Source: SCBR16-9 sp964537975 (GTDB taxonomy: Bacteria; Hydrogenedentota; Hydrogenedentia; Hydrogenedentales; SCBR16-9). Taken from it: a stretch of 64,000 bases of DNA. Below the pieces are notes generated by a model. It did not search any database. It had not been told where the DNA came from and saw only the letters and a list, made by a program, of their open reading frames with translations. The stretch lies in contig CAZIDP010000014.1 of assembly GCA_964537975.1 (NCBI GenBank), forward strand, positions 1 through 64,000, written 5' to 3'. Positions 17,855 to 26,318 of the stretch are shown here, one piece after another. The stretch's first letter is position 1. The number at the start of each line of letters is the position of its first letter. Both the position numbers and the translations under genes were made by a program.

Positions 17855-18787
17855 ATGTCCCGAAGAGGGTCCGCACTCACCCGCGTTTTTGCCGCCTGGT
17901 TAACCATTGCCTATTTACGGATTACCAGGATATTCCCTTTATCTATAAGCAGAACTTTCACCGTGCTGATTGGGCGGATCGCCTACTACATTGTGCCGCG
18001 TATTCGAAAGGTGGGCCTGGCGAATCTCGATTTAGCCTATGGCGACTCCATGAGCCGGGCAGAGAAAATACGTATCCTCAAAGGTTCTGTTCACAACTTG
18101 GCGCTCGTCTCGGCTGAATTTTCGCGTATCCCTGACTTGGCAGCAGGTAAACTGACACACCTGTTTACAGTCGAGGGGCTGGAACAGCTGGACCGCGCCC
18201 AACCCCTTTTCTTTATTGGTGCGCACCTGGGCAATTGGGAATGGATAGCGCCTGCAATGTCGATACAGGGATTTCGTGTTGCGGAGATCATTCGTAAACT
18301 CGACAATCCCGCCTTGAACCGGTGCGTCGATGCTTTGCGTAGCAGCTCTGGCGTTCGAACCGTGCCAAAAACTGGAGCTGCACGCACTGTTAATGCATTA
18401 ATAAAAAAAGGATGGGCTGTTGGGTTGCTGGTAGACCAAAGTCCGCGTAAGAATGCATTGCCTGTAACCTTTTTTGGTAAACCTTGCTGGGCAAGCTCTG
18501 CTCCGGCAATAATTGCAGCACGGGCACATGCCAAAGTGCATGTCATCACCATGATCCGTCAGGATGATGGCAGATATTGCATTTGTTTTCACCCCGCATT
18601 GGACTTCGTTAAGACAGATAATTTTCGGGCAGACTTGCAAGAAAATACCCAACGTTGCCAGGATGTCCTGGAATCCATTGTGCGTCAACACCCGGAGCAG
18701 TGGCTCTGGTTTCACCGTCGCTGGAAAGCTCGTCCCAAGCTCGAGAAGTTGTGGAAAGATCGGCATGACCGCCAGCAATCATCCTGA
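17855..18787 (+). CDS. Lipid A biosynthesis-type acyltransferase (LpxL/HtrB family)
   Basis: A 310-residue member of the LpxL/HtrB/LpxM family, which adds secondary acyl chains to lipid A at the inner face of the cytoplasmic membrane. The catalytic dyad HxxxxE is H124-L-G-N-W-E129, followed by the VDQSPRKNALPVTFFG block that is typical of the family. There is an N-terminal hydrophobic segment. Family members outside Proteobacteria can use other acceptors, so the exact substrate is uncertain. Together with LptF/LptG in this window it supports an LPS-type outer membrane. Confidence 0.88.
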   Translation: MSRRGSALTRVFAAWLTIAYLRITRIFPLSISRTFTVLIGRIAYYIVPRIRKVGLANLDLAYGDSMSRAEKIRILKGSVHNLALVSAEFSRIPDLAAGKLTHLFTVEGLEQLDRAQPLFFIGAHLGNWEWIAPAMSIQGFRVAEIIRKLDNPALNRCVDALRSSSGVRTVPKTGAARTVNALIKKGWAVGLLVDQSPRKNALPVTFFGKPCWASSAPAIIAARAHAKVHVITMIRQDDGRYCICFHPALDFVKTDNFRADLQENTQRCQDVLESIVRQHPEQWLWFHRRWKARPKLEKLWKDRHDRQQSS

Positions 18788-18817
18788 ATGCAACTAACAG
18801 TGCAACCAACAGCGCAA

Positions 18818-19759
18818 TTAATCCTTCGCACTCCGTGGATCAAGTGCGTCCCGCAGGCCATCACCCAGAAAGTTCAGCGAAAACAAGGTAGAAGAGAGTG
18901 CCAGGCTGGGGAAAATTAACAGCCAGGGGTATTCTTCCATCGTTTCGACACCTTCCTTGATAAGTAGTCCCCAGGAACTCATGGGCGGTTGTACTCCCAG
19001 TCCCAGGAAGCTCAGAAAAGCTTCAATCAACATGACATTTGGAATTGTCAGCGTTGCATAGACAATGATGGGGCCCAACGCATTGGGTATGAGATGACCA
19101 AGCAGAATCCGCATTCGAGAAAAACCCATGACACGGGTGGCTTCTATGAATTCTTTCTCTCGTAAAGACATAACCTGACTGCGTACGATACGGGCCATGG
19201 TCAACCATTCAACTGCACCGATGGCGAGGAACAGCAGGATAAAGTTCCGCCCGAAAAATACCATGAGAATGATGACAAAGATGGTGAATGGCAAGGCGTA
19301 AAGGATGTCTACAACCCGCATCATCAATGCGTCGACACGCCCACCGACAGACCCGGCAATTGCGCCGTACAATACACCGATACACAACGATACTGCGGTG
19401 GCTGCGAGTCCAACCATAAGCGAGACCCGACCACCATAAAGCACCCGGGTAAAAAGATCACGACCCAGTGGGTCTGTACCGAACCAGTGTCTGGCGTCAG
19501 GTGCCTGTGCTCCTATATCAAGTTGTTGCGCGTCATAGGCATACGGGGTAAACCAAGGGCCTGCAAGCGCGAACAATGCAACAAGCAACAAGACTACACC
19601 ACCTGAAACCGCAAGCCGGTTGCGCTTGAGTCGGTACCAGGTATCACGCCAGAGGGAGGTGCCAGATTCCGGGGAGAAGTTACCTCCACCAGTCAACAGG
19701 GGATCGGCGTGTGTAATTGTCGGATTTGAAGAGATATTTTTGGGCGGTTGTTCAGCCAT
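18818..19759 (-). CDS. ABC transporter permease, OppC/DppC type
   Basis: An inner-membrane permease of the peptide/nickel transporter family, 313 residues. It has a cytoplasmic N-terminus, then WYRLKRNRLAVSG before the first helix, the GTDPLGRDLFTRVLYGGRVSL signature, and the EAA loop (EATRVMGFSRMRILLGHLIPN) that docks to the ATPase. It overlaps the upstream oppB-like gene by eight bases, so they are co-translated. No ATPase or substrate-binding protein gene is present in the window. Substrate could be peptides, sugars or metals. Confidence 0.92.
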   Translation of the reverse strand: MAEQPPKNISSNPTITHADPLLTGGGNFSPESGTSLWRDTWYRLKRNRLAVSGGVVLLLVALFALAGPWFTPYAYDAQQLDIGAQAPDARHWFGTDPLGRDLFTRVLYGGRVSLMVGLAATAVSLCIGVLYGAIAGSVGGRVDALMMRVVDILYALPFTIFVIILMVFFGRNFILLFLAIGAVEWLTMARIVRSQVMSLREKEFIEATRVMGFSRMRILLGHLIPNALGPIIVYATLTIPNVMLIEAFLSFLGLGVQPPMSSWGLLIKEGVETMEEYPWLLIFPSLALSSTLFSLNFLGDGLRDALDPRSAKD

Positions 19760-20669
19760 GTCGTAACCTCGGATCGAGCCAGGCGTGTACCACGTCTGCC
19801 ACCAGATTCAACATCATCACCAATACCGCATATACCAACACTGTGCCGAGAATCATGGTGTAATCACGATTAAAGGCAGCTTCCACAAACTCCCGGCCAA
19901 GTCCAGGTACCTGAAAAATGGTTTCTACCACAAAGGAGCCGGTCATAATACCGGCAATGGCAGGCCCTAAAAATGCAACCACAGGTTGAATCCCTCCGCG
20001 TAAACCATGTCGTATCAGGACACCCGCTTCGCTGACTCCTTTGGCTCGTGCCGTGCGAATGAAGTCCTGGGAAAGGATTTCCAACATGCCACCACGGGTC
20101 AATCGTGCAATATAGGCTGCATAGGCAGCACCCAGAGTAACAGAGGGAAGAATCTTGTGGGCAACACTGCTCCAACCTGAAACCGGTAACCACCCCAACC
20201 ATAGCGAAAACACCAACACCAATAACGGTCCAAGAACAAAATTCGGAATACAAATCCCGACCATGGCCAGACTCATAGGTGCATGATCAAGCCAGGAATT
20301 CGGACGTAAAACCGCTATTAAACCCGCTGTCAGCCCAACACCCAATGCCACCAGCAGTCCATACAGGCCCAACTCCAGTGAAATGGGTATGCGCATAAGA
20401 ATCCATTCGCGAACTGAATGACTGGGTTTTCGAAAAGAAGGACCCAAATCACCTTGAATCAGATTCCCAAGGTAATCCGTATACTGACGGAGCAATGGCG
20501 CGTCCAGGTTATAGTGAGCTTGTAATTGTCGCAATACTTCTGGTGACGGTTGTCTTTCTGCGTCAAAAGGACCCCCTGGTGCCAGTCGTACCAGAAAAAA
20601 GGTAATGGTCACGATGGCAAAGAGCACCGGTATAAACTCAAGAAATCGTCTTGAAATAAATCGAATCAT
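19752..20669 (-). CDS. ABC transporter permease, OppB/DppB type
   Basis: The partner permease, 305 residues and about six helices. It has the N-terminal FISRRFLEFIPVLFAIVTITFFLVRLAPGG-type start of the family (split here by helix 1) and the EAA loop FIRTARAKGVSEAGVLIRHG. The last part, VVETIFQVPGLGREFVEAA, is typical of OppB. It is the first gene of a two-gene unit with oppC. Its partners for binding and ATP hydrolysis must be encoded elsewhere. Confidence 0.92.
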   Translation of the reverse strand: MIRFISRRFLEFIPVLFAIVTITFFLVRLAPGGPFDAERQPSPEVLRQLQAHYNLDAPLLRQYTDYLGNLIQGDLGPSFRKPSHSVREWILMRIPISLELGLYGLLVALGVGLTAGLIAVLRPNSWLDHAPMSLAMVGICIPNFVLGPLLVLVFSLWLGWLPVSGWSSVAHKILPSVTLGAAYAAYIARLTRGGMLEILSQDFIRTARAKGVSEAGVLIRHGLRGGIQPVVAFLGPAIAGIMTGSFVVETIFQVPGLGREFVEAAFNRDYTMILGTVLVYAVLVMMLNLVADVVHAWLDPRLRHG

Positions 20670-20771
20670 GGCACTACTATAGCAAAGGATATGCCCTTAA
20701 TGGGAATGAATAAAGCAAGCATAGTAATAAAGTGATTGAGTCAGATGTATCGTTTTTATAGATACGCAACC

Positions 20772-21845
20772 TTAGAATCGAATCCGACAGGTGCCTTTAG
20801 TATAAAATGGTAATGATGTAGTCGTAACGGGTATATCGCGAGGTCCCGCTGTCAACGTAATGCCTGGTGTCGAATACTTTCTGGGCAACATTGCCAGACC
20901 GATGCCACACCCTGTGCTTGGGCTGAAAGTACCGCTGCTAACCACGCCGATTTCATTACCCGATTCTTTTACGGAAAACCCCTGACGTGGGGCACGCCGA
21001 TCATTCGAGCGGATGGCTGTCACCAGAGAAAAATTGCCGGAATCATACTGTCGCTTCAGCACCTCTCTGGCACGAAAATCTTTGTTCCAGTCAATAAACC
21101 GTTCCAAACCTGCCTCAAGCGGTGTCCGCTCAGGAGTGATATCCTGGCCATTTAACAGGTACCCCATTTCCAGGCGTAAAGTATCTCTTGCTCCAAGCCC
21201 TGCCGGCTCAACAGCCGGATGCGCGACCAACAAGCGCCATAGTTCCTCAGCATGTTCTTTTTGAACAAATAACTCATATCCCAATTCGCCGGTATAACCG
21301 CCCCGGGTGATAATCACTGAAACATCCTTCCAGTTTAAACGGAGGCCTTCCCAGTACCGCATGGATTTTACTGCATCGAATCCTATTGATAAAAGTACAT
21401 CGCGTGCGACCGGTCCCTGGATATCTATTTTTGCCGTGTCGTTGCATAGGTTTTCTGCACCGACCGCAGGGTTGCACAAAAGACGGGTTACTTCATCAAG
21501 CGGTCCCGCATTGGTTACCAGATACAGGCTGTCCTCGTCCAGACGCAGCGCCACACAGTCGTCGATAATGCCTCCATCGTCATGCATCAATGCCGAATAA
21601 CGGCATCGTCCAGGTTTCAATCCTGTAAAATCACCAAACACGTATTGGTCGAGCGCTGCTATACTGTCTTTACCTTGAAACAGAAACTCACCCATGTGCG
21701 AGCAATCGAAAAGTCCCGCGGCATTTCGTGTATGCAGGTGTTCTTCTACAATTCCCTTGAATTGCAATGGCAAGGCCCAGCCGTGAAAATCGACGACTTT
21801 TGCACCATGGGTTTCATAAACTTCGTATAAAGGGGTATGCAGCAT
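20772..21845 (-). CDS. gcvT: Aminomethyltransferase, glycine cleavage system T protein
   Basis: GcvT transfers the methylene group from the aminomethyl-lipoyl H protein to tetrahydrofolate and releases ammonia. It has 357 residues, within the normal 355-375. Family motifs are HGWALPLQF near the start, CDLSHMG-like FDCSHMGEF, GGIIDDC with the catalytic Asp, and RGGYTGELGYE with LGARDTLRLEMGY. The start is ATG 21845 with GGAG (21853-21856) seven bases upstream; a TTG one codon earlier is less well placed. No gcvH or gcvP is nearby. Confidence 0.96.
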   Translation of the reverse strand: MLHTPLYEVYETHGAKVVDFHGWALPLQFKGIVEEHLHTRNAAGLFDCSHMGEFLFQGKDSIAALDQYVFGDFTGLKPGRCRYSALMHDDGGIIDDCVALRLDEDSLYLVTNAGPLDEVTRLLCNPAVGAENLCNDTAKIDIQGPVARDVLLSIGFDAVKSMRYWEGLRLNWKDVSVIITRGGYTGELGYELFVQKEHAEELWRLLVAHPAVEPAGLGARDTLRLEMGYLLNGQDITPERTPLEAGLERFIDWNKDFRAREVLKRQYDSGNFSLVTAIRSNDRRAPRQGFSVKESGNEIGVVSSGTFSPSTGCGIGLAMLPRKYSTPGITLTAGPRDIPVTTTSLPFYTKGTCRIRF

Positions 21846-21965
21846 CAATTCACTCCAACATATAATAATCTTTGTATAATTTATTTTTACCAGTACACAC
21901 CCTGGTTGATTTACGTGAGTATCGTGACGGCAAGGTACATATTCAAGACATCATTGGAACAGATA

Positions 21966-23378
21966 TTACAGGTAACGTGCTACTATGGCCAATCCTGTAG
22001 CGACACTGGTAAATGTATCCCGACGTCGAATGCGTTCTTCTCCATAACGATTGGCAAGCATATCGCGAATTGCAGGGATTAAACTGGTTCCACCAGTAGT
22101 CAAGACCAAATCGATATCTCTTGGTGTTATACCCGCCAGTTTTTCTGCTTCTTCAATGCTTTTCAACATTTTTTCTAAATTGTCTTCAATGATATGGGCA
22201 AACTCAATACGTTCCAGCAATTCATTAACAGCAATGCCTTCTTTTTCAAAGTTGATGTATGTTTCTGTATCGTCCGAAAGGCGTCTTTTCGCTGCCTCCA
22301 CTTCACGAGCGAGCGGATACCCGTAATTGCGTTGAATCAGACAACGCAAGGCACGTAACGCTTGCGGATCATCTGATGAAGCTTCTGCTGCCAACAACCA
22401 ATGAATCGTATCTTCGGTATTTAGTTTATAAAGATTCTGCCAATCAAGTATATGCCTGAAGATGTACTGTGGCATGGGCAGTTGTGACGGGCCATACCGG
22501 CACCTGCTACCAAATTTGGGAAACAACTTGCTTTTAATGATTTCACGGTCGATTGCGTCACCAGCAACGGGTACGCCGGAAACACTGAGAATCCGGCTCT
22601 CAGAAAGCCGCTCACGTACATTTCCAGCACCACCAAATTCCATGATGCAAACATCACAGGTACCACCACCAATATCTACCACCATAAGTCGCTGTTTACT
22701 ATTGGATTCGATGGCATACTCTACACAGGCACCAACTGGCTCATAAAAAAAGGTTACTTCTTCAAACCCAGCCAGATTGGCAGCCAGTTGTAAACGTTTT
22801 TCAGCCGCTTCATTTTCTATTTCCCATTCAGAAAATCGAACCGGTCGTCCAAACACTGCGCGGGTGATTGGTTTTCCGGCTGCCTCATCAACAGCTCCCT
22901 TGATGTGCTTCAAGATTATGGATACCAGCTCTTCAATCTGATAGTGTGTTCCAAATACATCCGTGCCCTGAAAACCGCGATGCCGCAGGAGGGTTTTTAA
23001 TGACTGGAACAACCTACCAGGGGAATTGACTTCCATTGTGGCCCGTACACGTACTGCCTCTCGAACCTCGGGGTCAACCAGTGATGGATTGTATGACTCA
23101 CTTTTGTCTGGTTCCGCGCCAACATAACCCTCGATATTGATACCCAGGTCCACTTCACGCAATAAAATTTCTCGATCTATATTGCGTTCTATAAATGCCA
23201 GGGCAGCAGAACGGCCAACTTTAGCTTCACCTTCACTGGTGATATACAGCAGCGAGGGCAATGATGTTAAGTTGTCGTTAAGCGGGTCCAATGGCAAAAC
23301 ACGTACCTGCTGGCCATCTGAAATGGCCGCACTGGAGTTGGATGTGCCAAAATCAATGCCACAATGCCATTCAGCCAC
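21966..23378 (-). CDS. Hsp70-like ATPase, YegD family
   Basis: A 470-residue DnaK-superfamily protein made essentially of the actin-like nucleotide-binding domain. It has the phosphate-1 motif GIDFGTSNSSAAI, phosphate-2 VVDIGGGTCDV and the adenosine motif LTTGGTSLIPAIRDML. It is shorter than DnaK (about 640) and lacks a normal substrate-binding domain, as in E. coli YegD. Residues 75-130 contain an extra segment often seen in YegD-type proteins. The start is GTG with GGAGG nine bases upstream. The function of this family is poorly defined; a chaperone-like ATPase is inferred. Confidence 0.87.
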   Translation of the reverse strand: MAEWHCGIDFGTSNSSAAISDGQQVRVLPLDPLNDNLTSLPSLLYITSEGEAKVGRSAALAFIERNIDREILLREVDLGINIEGYVGAEPDKSESYNPSLVDPEVREAVRVRATMEVNSPGRLFQSLKTLLRHRGFQGTDVFGTHYQIEELVSIILKHIKGAVDEAAGKPITRAVFGRPVRFSEWEIENEAAEKRLQLAANLAGFEEVTFFYEPVGACVEYAIESNSKQRLMVVDIGGGTCDVCIMEFGGAGNVRERLSESRILSVSGVPVAGDAIDREIIKSKLFPKFGSRCRYGPSQLPMPQYIFRHILDWQNLYKLNTEDTIHWLLAAEASSDDPQALRALRCLIQRNYGYPLAREVEAAKRRLSDDTETYINFEKEGIAVNELLERIEFAHIIEDNLEKMLKSIEEAEKLAGITPRDIDLVLTTGGTSLIPAIRDMLANRYGEERIRRRDTFTSVATGLAIVARYL

Positions 23379-23732
23379 GTGTGTAATCCTCCCTTATCCG
23401 AGGTGCAAGTTTTTGTCGCATTTCGAATATTTGTCTGCTTGTGTGTCATATAGTTCTGCTTTACAAGCAACCAAAAAGACGAAGTGTAGCAAGCTGGTTC
23501 ATGTAGATCAATGTCGGGAAACATTTGGAAGGAAAATATTATTCAACGCCAGGATTATTAACCTATGAATTCATAAGTCTTTGAGTTGAGTAGACGCTTG
23601 ACTCCCTACTCCTCAGGCATCTGAAAATGGGCCAATTGGTGTCTTGTATGCCCCGTAATGATTACCGAACCACGCAAAAACGATGTGAAAAGAACGCTCA
23701 GGTGGATTGTATCAAATTAGTGATCAATCTGC
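23379..23732. other. Gap with no recognisable gene
   Basis: A 354-base gap between two minus-strand genes. It must hold the leader of the YegD-like gene and the 3' end of the rrf2 transcript. I see no clear -35/-10 pair, terminator hairpin or structured RNA. Confidence 0.4.
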
Positions 23733-24146
23733 TTAGATATGATACATGTTCGGGAGTGAAGCCTTGTCGAGAATTTGCCGTAATGTGATGTTACTCAGCA
23801 GATTTTCGATATTTTTGGAAACCTCTTCCCAGACAGGGCGTAGTTTGTTGGACATGTCATCGTCCACAGGCAATGGTGACAGCACAGGGCCATCTATGGC
23901 TTCCAGAATGTCCAGCAACATAATTGATTCAGGAGATCGGCCTAAAACATATCCACCCTGAGCCCCGCGGATGCTTCGAACCAGGCCAGCACGTTTGAGT
24001 TGGAGCAGAATATGCACCAGATACTTCTCTGGTATGTGCCTTCGTTCAGCGATGGTAACGGAAGTCACCGTTTCCTTGGACTCCAGTCGCATGGCCAGTT
24101 CAACCATAGCACGACACGCATACTCACATCTTGATGATATGTTCAT
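23733..24146 (-). CDS. Rrf2-family transcriptional regulator
   Basis: A 137-residue winged-helix regulator. The family block at the start (ISSRCEYACRAMVELA), IPEKYLVHILLQLKRAGLV and the wing RGAQGGYVL identify Rrf2/IscR relatives. The cluster-binding Cys triad that IscR and NsrR carry around residues 90-105 is absent; the only cysteines are at 7 and 11. It may therefore sense something other than an Fe-S cluster, as CymR does. No iron-sulfur or cysteine genes adjoin it. Confidence 0.9.
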   Translation of the reverse strand: MNISSRCEYACRAMVELAMRLESKETVTSVTIAERRHIPEKYLVHILLQLKRAGLVRSIRGAQGGYVLGRSPESIMLLDILEAIDGPVLSPLPVDDDMSNKLRPVWEEVSKNIENLLSNITLRQILDKASLPNMYHI

Positions 24147-24322
24147 TGTTACCCCCCACCATATGGTAGTAATTCATAGTATCTTGATTGATGACCTAAT
24201 TATTCACAATAGACACATAAAAGTCAACGTTACCTGCATTTTATGGAATTGCACAGGATGATTATCTGTTTTTCGTAATATGTATTGAATAATAAAAGTC
24301 AAAATGAGAGATAATGTGCTAT

Positions 24323-24829
24323 CTAATCGTCGTGATGGTGAGGATCCGCATATTTTTCGCGTAACCTTTTTTCAACGCCTGGTGTGACATAGTGACTGAC
24401 TTTTCCCCCATAAGAGGCAATTTCTTTTACCAACCGTGAGCTAAGGTACAGGTAGGGTTCACTGGGCATTAATGAAACGGTATCAATATGTGGATTAAGC
24501 TTCTGATTATTGATTGCCATGGACAATTCATATTCGAAATCGGATATGACTCTCAGACCGCGTATCAAGGCAATGGCCTGGCGCTTCTGCGCAAAGTCGA
24601 CCGTGAGTCCCTCGAAAAAATCGATTTCAGTATTCGGGAATTCGGCGATCAGTTCTTCCAGCATGTCGATACGCTCCTGAACGGAAAACAAAGCTTGTTT
24701 TGACCTGTTTATTGCGATCGCCACGATGACCTGGTCAAAAATTTTGGCAGCACGGCCTATAAGGTCTCGATGTCCCAAGGTCGGTGGATCGAAACTGCCA
24801 GGATACAAGGCAATTCTGGATTTATTCAT
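24323..24829 (-). CDS. coaD: Pantetheine-phosphate adenylyltransferase
   Basis: CoaD makes dephospho-CoA from 4'-phosphopantetheine and ATP, the fourth step of coenzyme A synthesis. It has 168 residues. The nucleotidyltransferase motif is YPGSFDPPTLGH (residues 9-20), and the C-terminal ISSxxR-like motif is YLSSRLVKEIA. Start chosen at ATG 24829, overlapping the end of larC by eight bases; a TTG two codons upstream is possible. Last gene of the lar group. Confidence 0.97.
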   Translation of the reverse strand: MNKSRIALYPGSFDPPTLGHRDLIGRAAKIFDQVIVAIAINRSKQALFSVQERIDMLEELIAEFPNTEIDFFEGLTVDFAQKRQAIALIRGLRVISDFEYELSMAINNQKLNPHIDTVSLMPSEPYLYLSSRLVKEIASYGGKVSHYVTPGVEKRLREKYADPHHHDD

Positions 24830-26015
24830 TTTCAAATATTCCTTGCAGTGCCAGGCTCAGCGCAGCTTCATATACTTTCCGGACAGGTATACCAGCCGCT
24901 TCTGCAAGTGCTTTGCAGTCTTCGAATTCCGGTGCTACGCTGTTGCATGTATCTTGGAACATGCCCCGTTTAATTCGTATGCTACCCCAGGCTGTTTTTA
25001 CCGAAGCCCAGTCACGCGCCAGCACCAGTCGTTTTTCTTCCCGTATACGCATCCCCAATGTGGTGGAAGAATGAAACATAACTGCCGTCAAATCCGCAAT
25101 GTATAGTGAATCACACAATACCGTTATTAAATGGGCCGGACGACCCTTTTTTCCGATTATCGGCGTCAGAAATACATCCCGTGCATGTGCCGCCAGCAAT
25201 GATTCCATAAGTGGCGGCAATAACTCGGGGTTCATGTCGTCAACATGAGCTTCCAAAACAGTGATGGGTTCATAACCGGGCATGTCTGCTGCCTCAGTCC
25301 CGATCATGACCCGTAAGACATTGGCCCGCCCCGGGATGTCTTTTGTGCCACTGCCATAACCGATCGATTCTACTGTCATTTGCGGAGCACTGCCAAATGC
25401 GGCAGCACGTTGTTTGATCAGGGCCGCGCCAGTCGGGGTGACCAGTTCGCCTTCGACATCGCCGCCATAGGCTGGCACACCTTTCAGCAATAGTGCCGTT
25501 GCCGGTGCTGGAACCGGCATCACGCCATGAGCACACTTAACCGTACCATACCCCACATGCAGGGCGGATGCATATACCTTGTCTACTCCGAGTAAATGCA
25601 AAGCGAAATGCGCTGCCACAATATCGACAATCGAATCAATGGCTCCGACTTCATGGAAATGCACCTTCTCTATCGTCGTGCCATGCACGGTAGCTTCCGC
25701 TTCTGCCAGAATTTCAAAGGTAGCGATGGCATCAGCCCGCACGGTGTCCGGGAGATTCCCACGTTGTATGATTTCCACCACATGCCGGAGATGACGATGC
25801 GGATGGGGATGATGGTCATCCACATGCACTTGGAATTGTGTCGCCGTAATACCCGCCTTTACGACCTTCTCGATGCTCACGGAAAACCCGGGTACATCCA
25901 GACTCTGTAACATCTCCTGAATAACATTGAAATCTGCTCCAGCGTCAATCAATGCGCCTACAGTCATATCGCCACTGATACCACTGAAGCAGTCAAAATA
26001 AAGTGATTTGTTCAT
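24822..26015 (-). CDS. larC: Nickel pincer cofactor biosynthesis protein LarC
   Basis: LarC inserts nickel into the pyridinium-dithiocarboxylate mononucleotide to complete the nickel-pincer cofactor of lactate racemase and relatives. Family marks are DCFSGISGDM near the start, a His-rich metal-binding stretch (HHPHPHRHLRH), VHFHEVGAIDSIVDIV and VTPTGAAL. At 397 residues it is one continuous frame, whereas some lactobacilli encode it in two overlapping frames. The upstream partner larB is separated from it by an inserted rloA/rloB module. larE and larA are not in the window. Confidence 0.94.
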   Translation of the reverse strand: MNKSLYFDCFSGISGDMTVGALIDAGADFNVIQEMLQSLDVPGFSVSIEKVVKAGITATQFQVHVDDHHPHPHRHLRHVVEIIQRGNLPDTVRADAIATFEILAEAEATVHGTTIEKVHFHEVGAIDSIVDIVAAHFALHLLGVDKVYASALHVGYGTVKCAHGVMPVPAPATALLLKGVPAYGGDVEGELVTPTGAALIKQRAAAFGSAPQMTVESIGYGSGTKDIPGRANVLRVMIGTEAADMPGYEPITVLEAHVDDMNPELLPPLMESLLAAHARDVFLTPIIGKKGRPAHLITVLCDSLYIADLTAVMFHSSTTLGMRIREEKRLVLARDWASVKTAWGSIRIKRGMFQDTCNSVAPEFEDCKALAEAAGIPVRKVYEAALSLALQGIFENE

Positions 26016-26034
26016 TAAATAACAACCATCCTGG

Positions 26035-26318
26035 TTATTGATTGGGTTTCATGCCAATTATCTGGTGAATTTCATTTACAACCTTATACACATGGGTTCC
26101 TGGATTCTCAGGCCAGCGAGCACTTGAATTGTTTTCATCCAGTGATTCTGCCCGTTGGATAGCTTGGTTAATAGTATTTTGATATAACGTAACATTTCTG
26201 ACTCAAAATACTGTTTTTCTGTCTTCTGGCCTTCGGTAACAATGATAATAAGTCGTGTATCGCGAAGATGGGGAATGTGACGGTCCAAAGGACGCTTGCG
26301 CCGTGATGTAAACCCCAT
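26035..26318 (-). pseudogene. rloB-like gene with its middle deleted and frame broken
   Basis: The N-terminal part (ATG 26318 to about 26193) reads as the start of a RloB-family protein: basic residues, then LIIIVTEGQKTEKQYFESEM. The expected continuation is missing. In the next frame, from about 26195 down to the TAA at 26035-26037, the sequence reads YQNTINQAIQRAESLDENN followed by WPENPGTHVYKVVNEI. I recognise that as the C-terminal end of RloB-type proteins. The remains encode about 90 residues where the family usually has about 200, so roughly 110 residues of the core are gone and the frame is shifted. As written the first frame reads on to about 80 residues of nonsense. The ATG overlaps the rloA stop (TGATG). 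I treat it as inactivated. Confidence 0.78.

Noticed and set aside
26076..26192. An 80-residue RloB-like protein as a real short gene
   Set aside because: After the conserved N-terminal 40 residues the frame becomes unlike RloB, while the genuine C-terminus is in the neighbouring frame; a broken gene explains this better.
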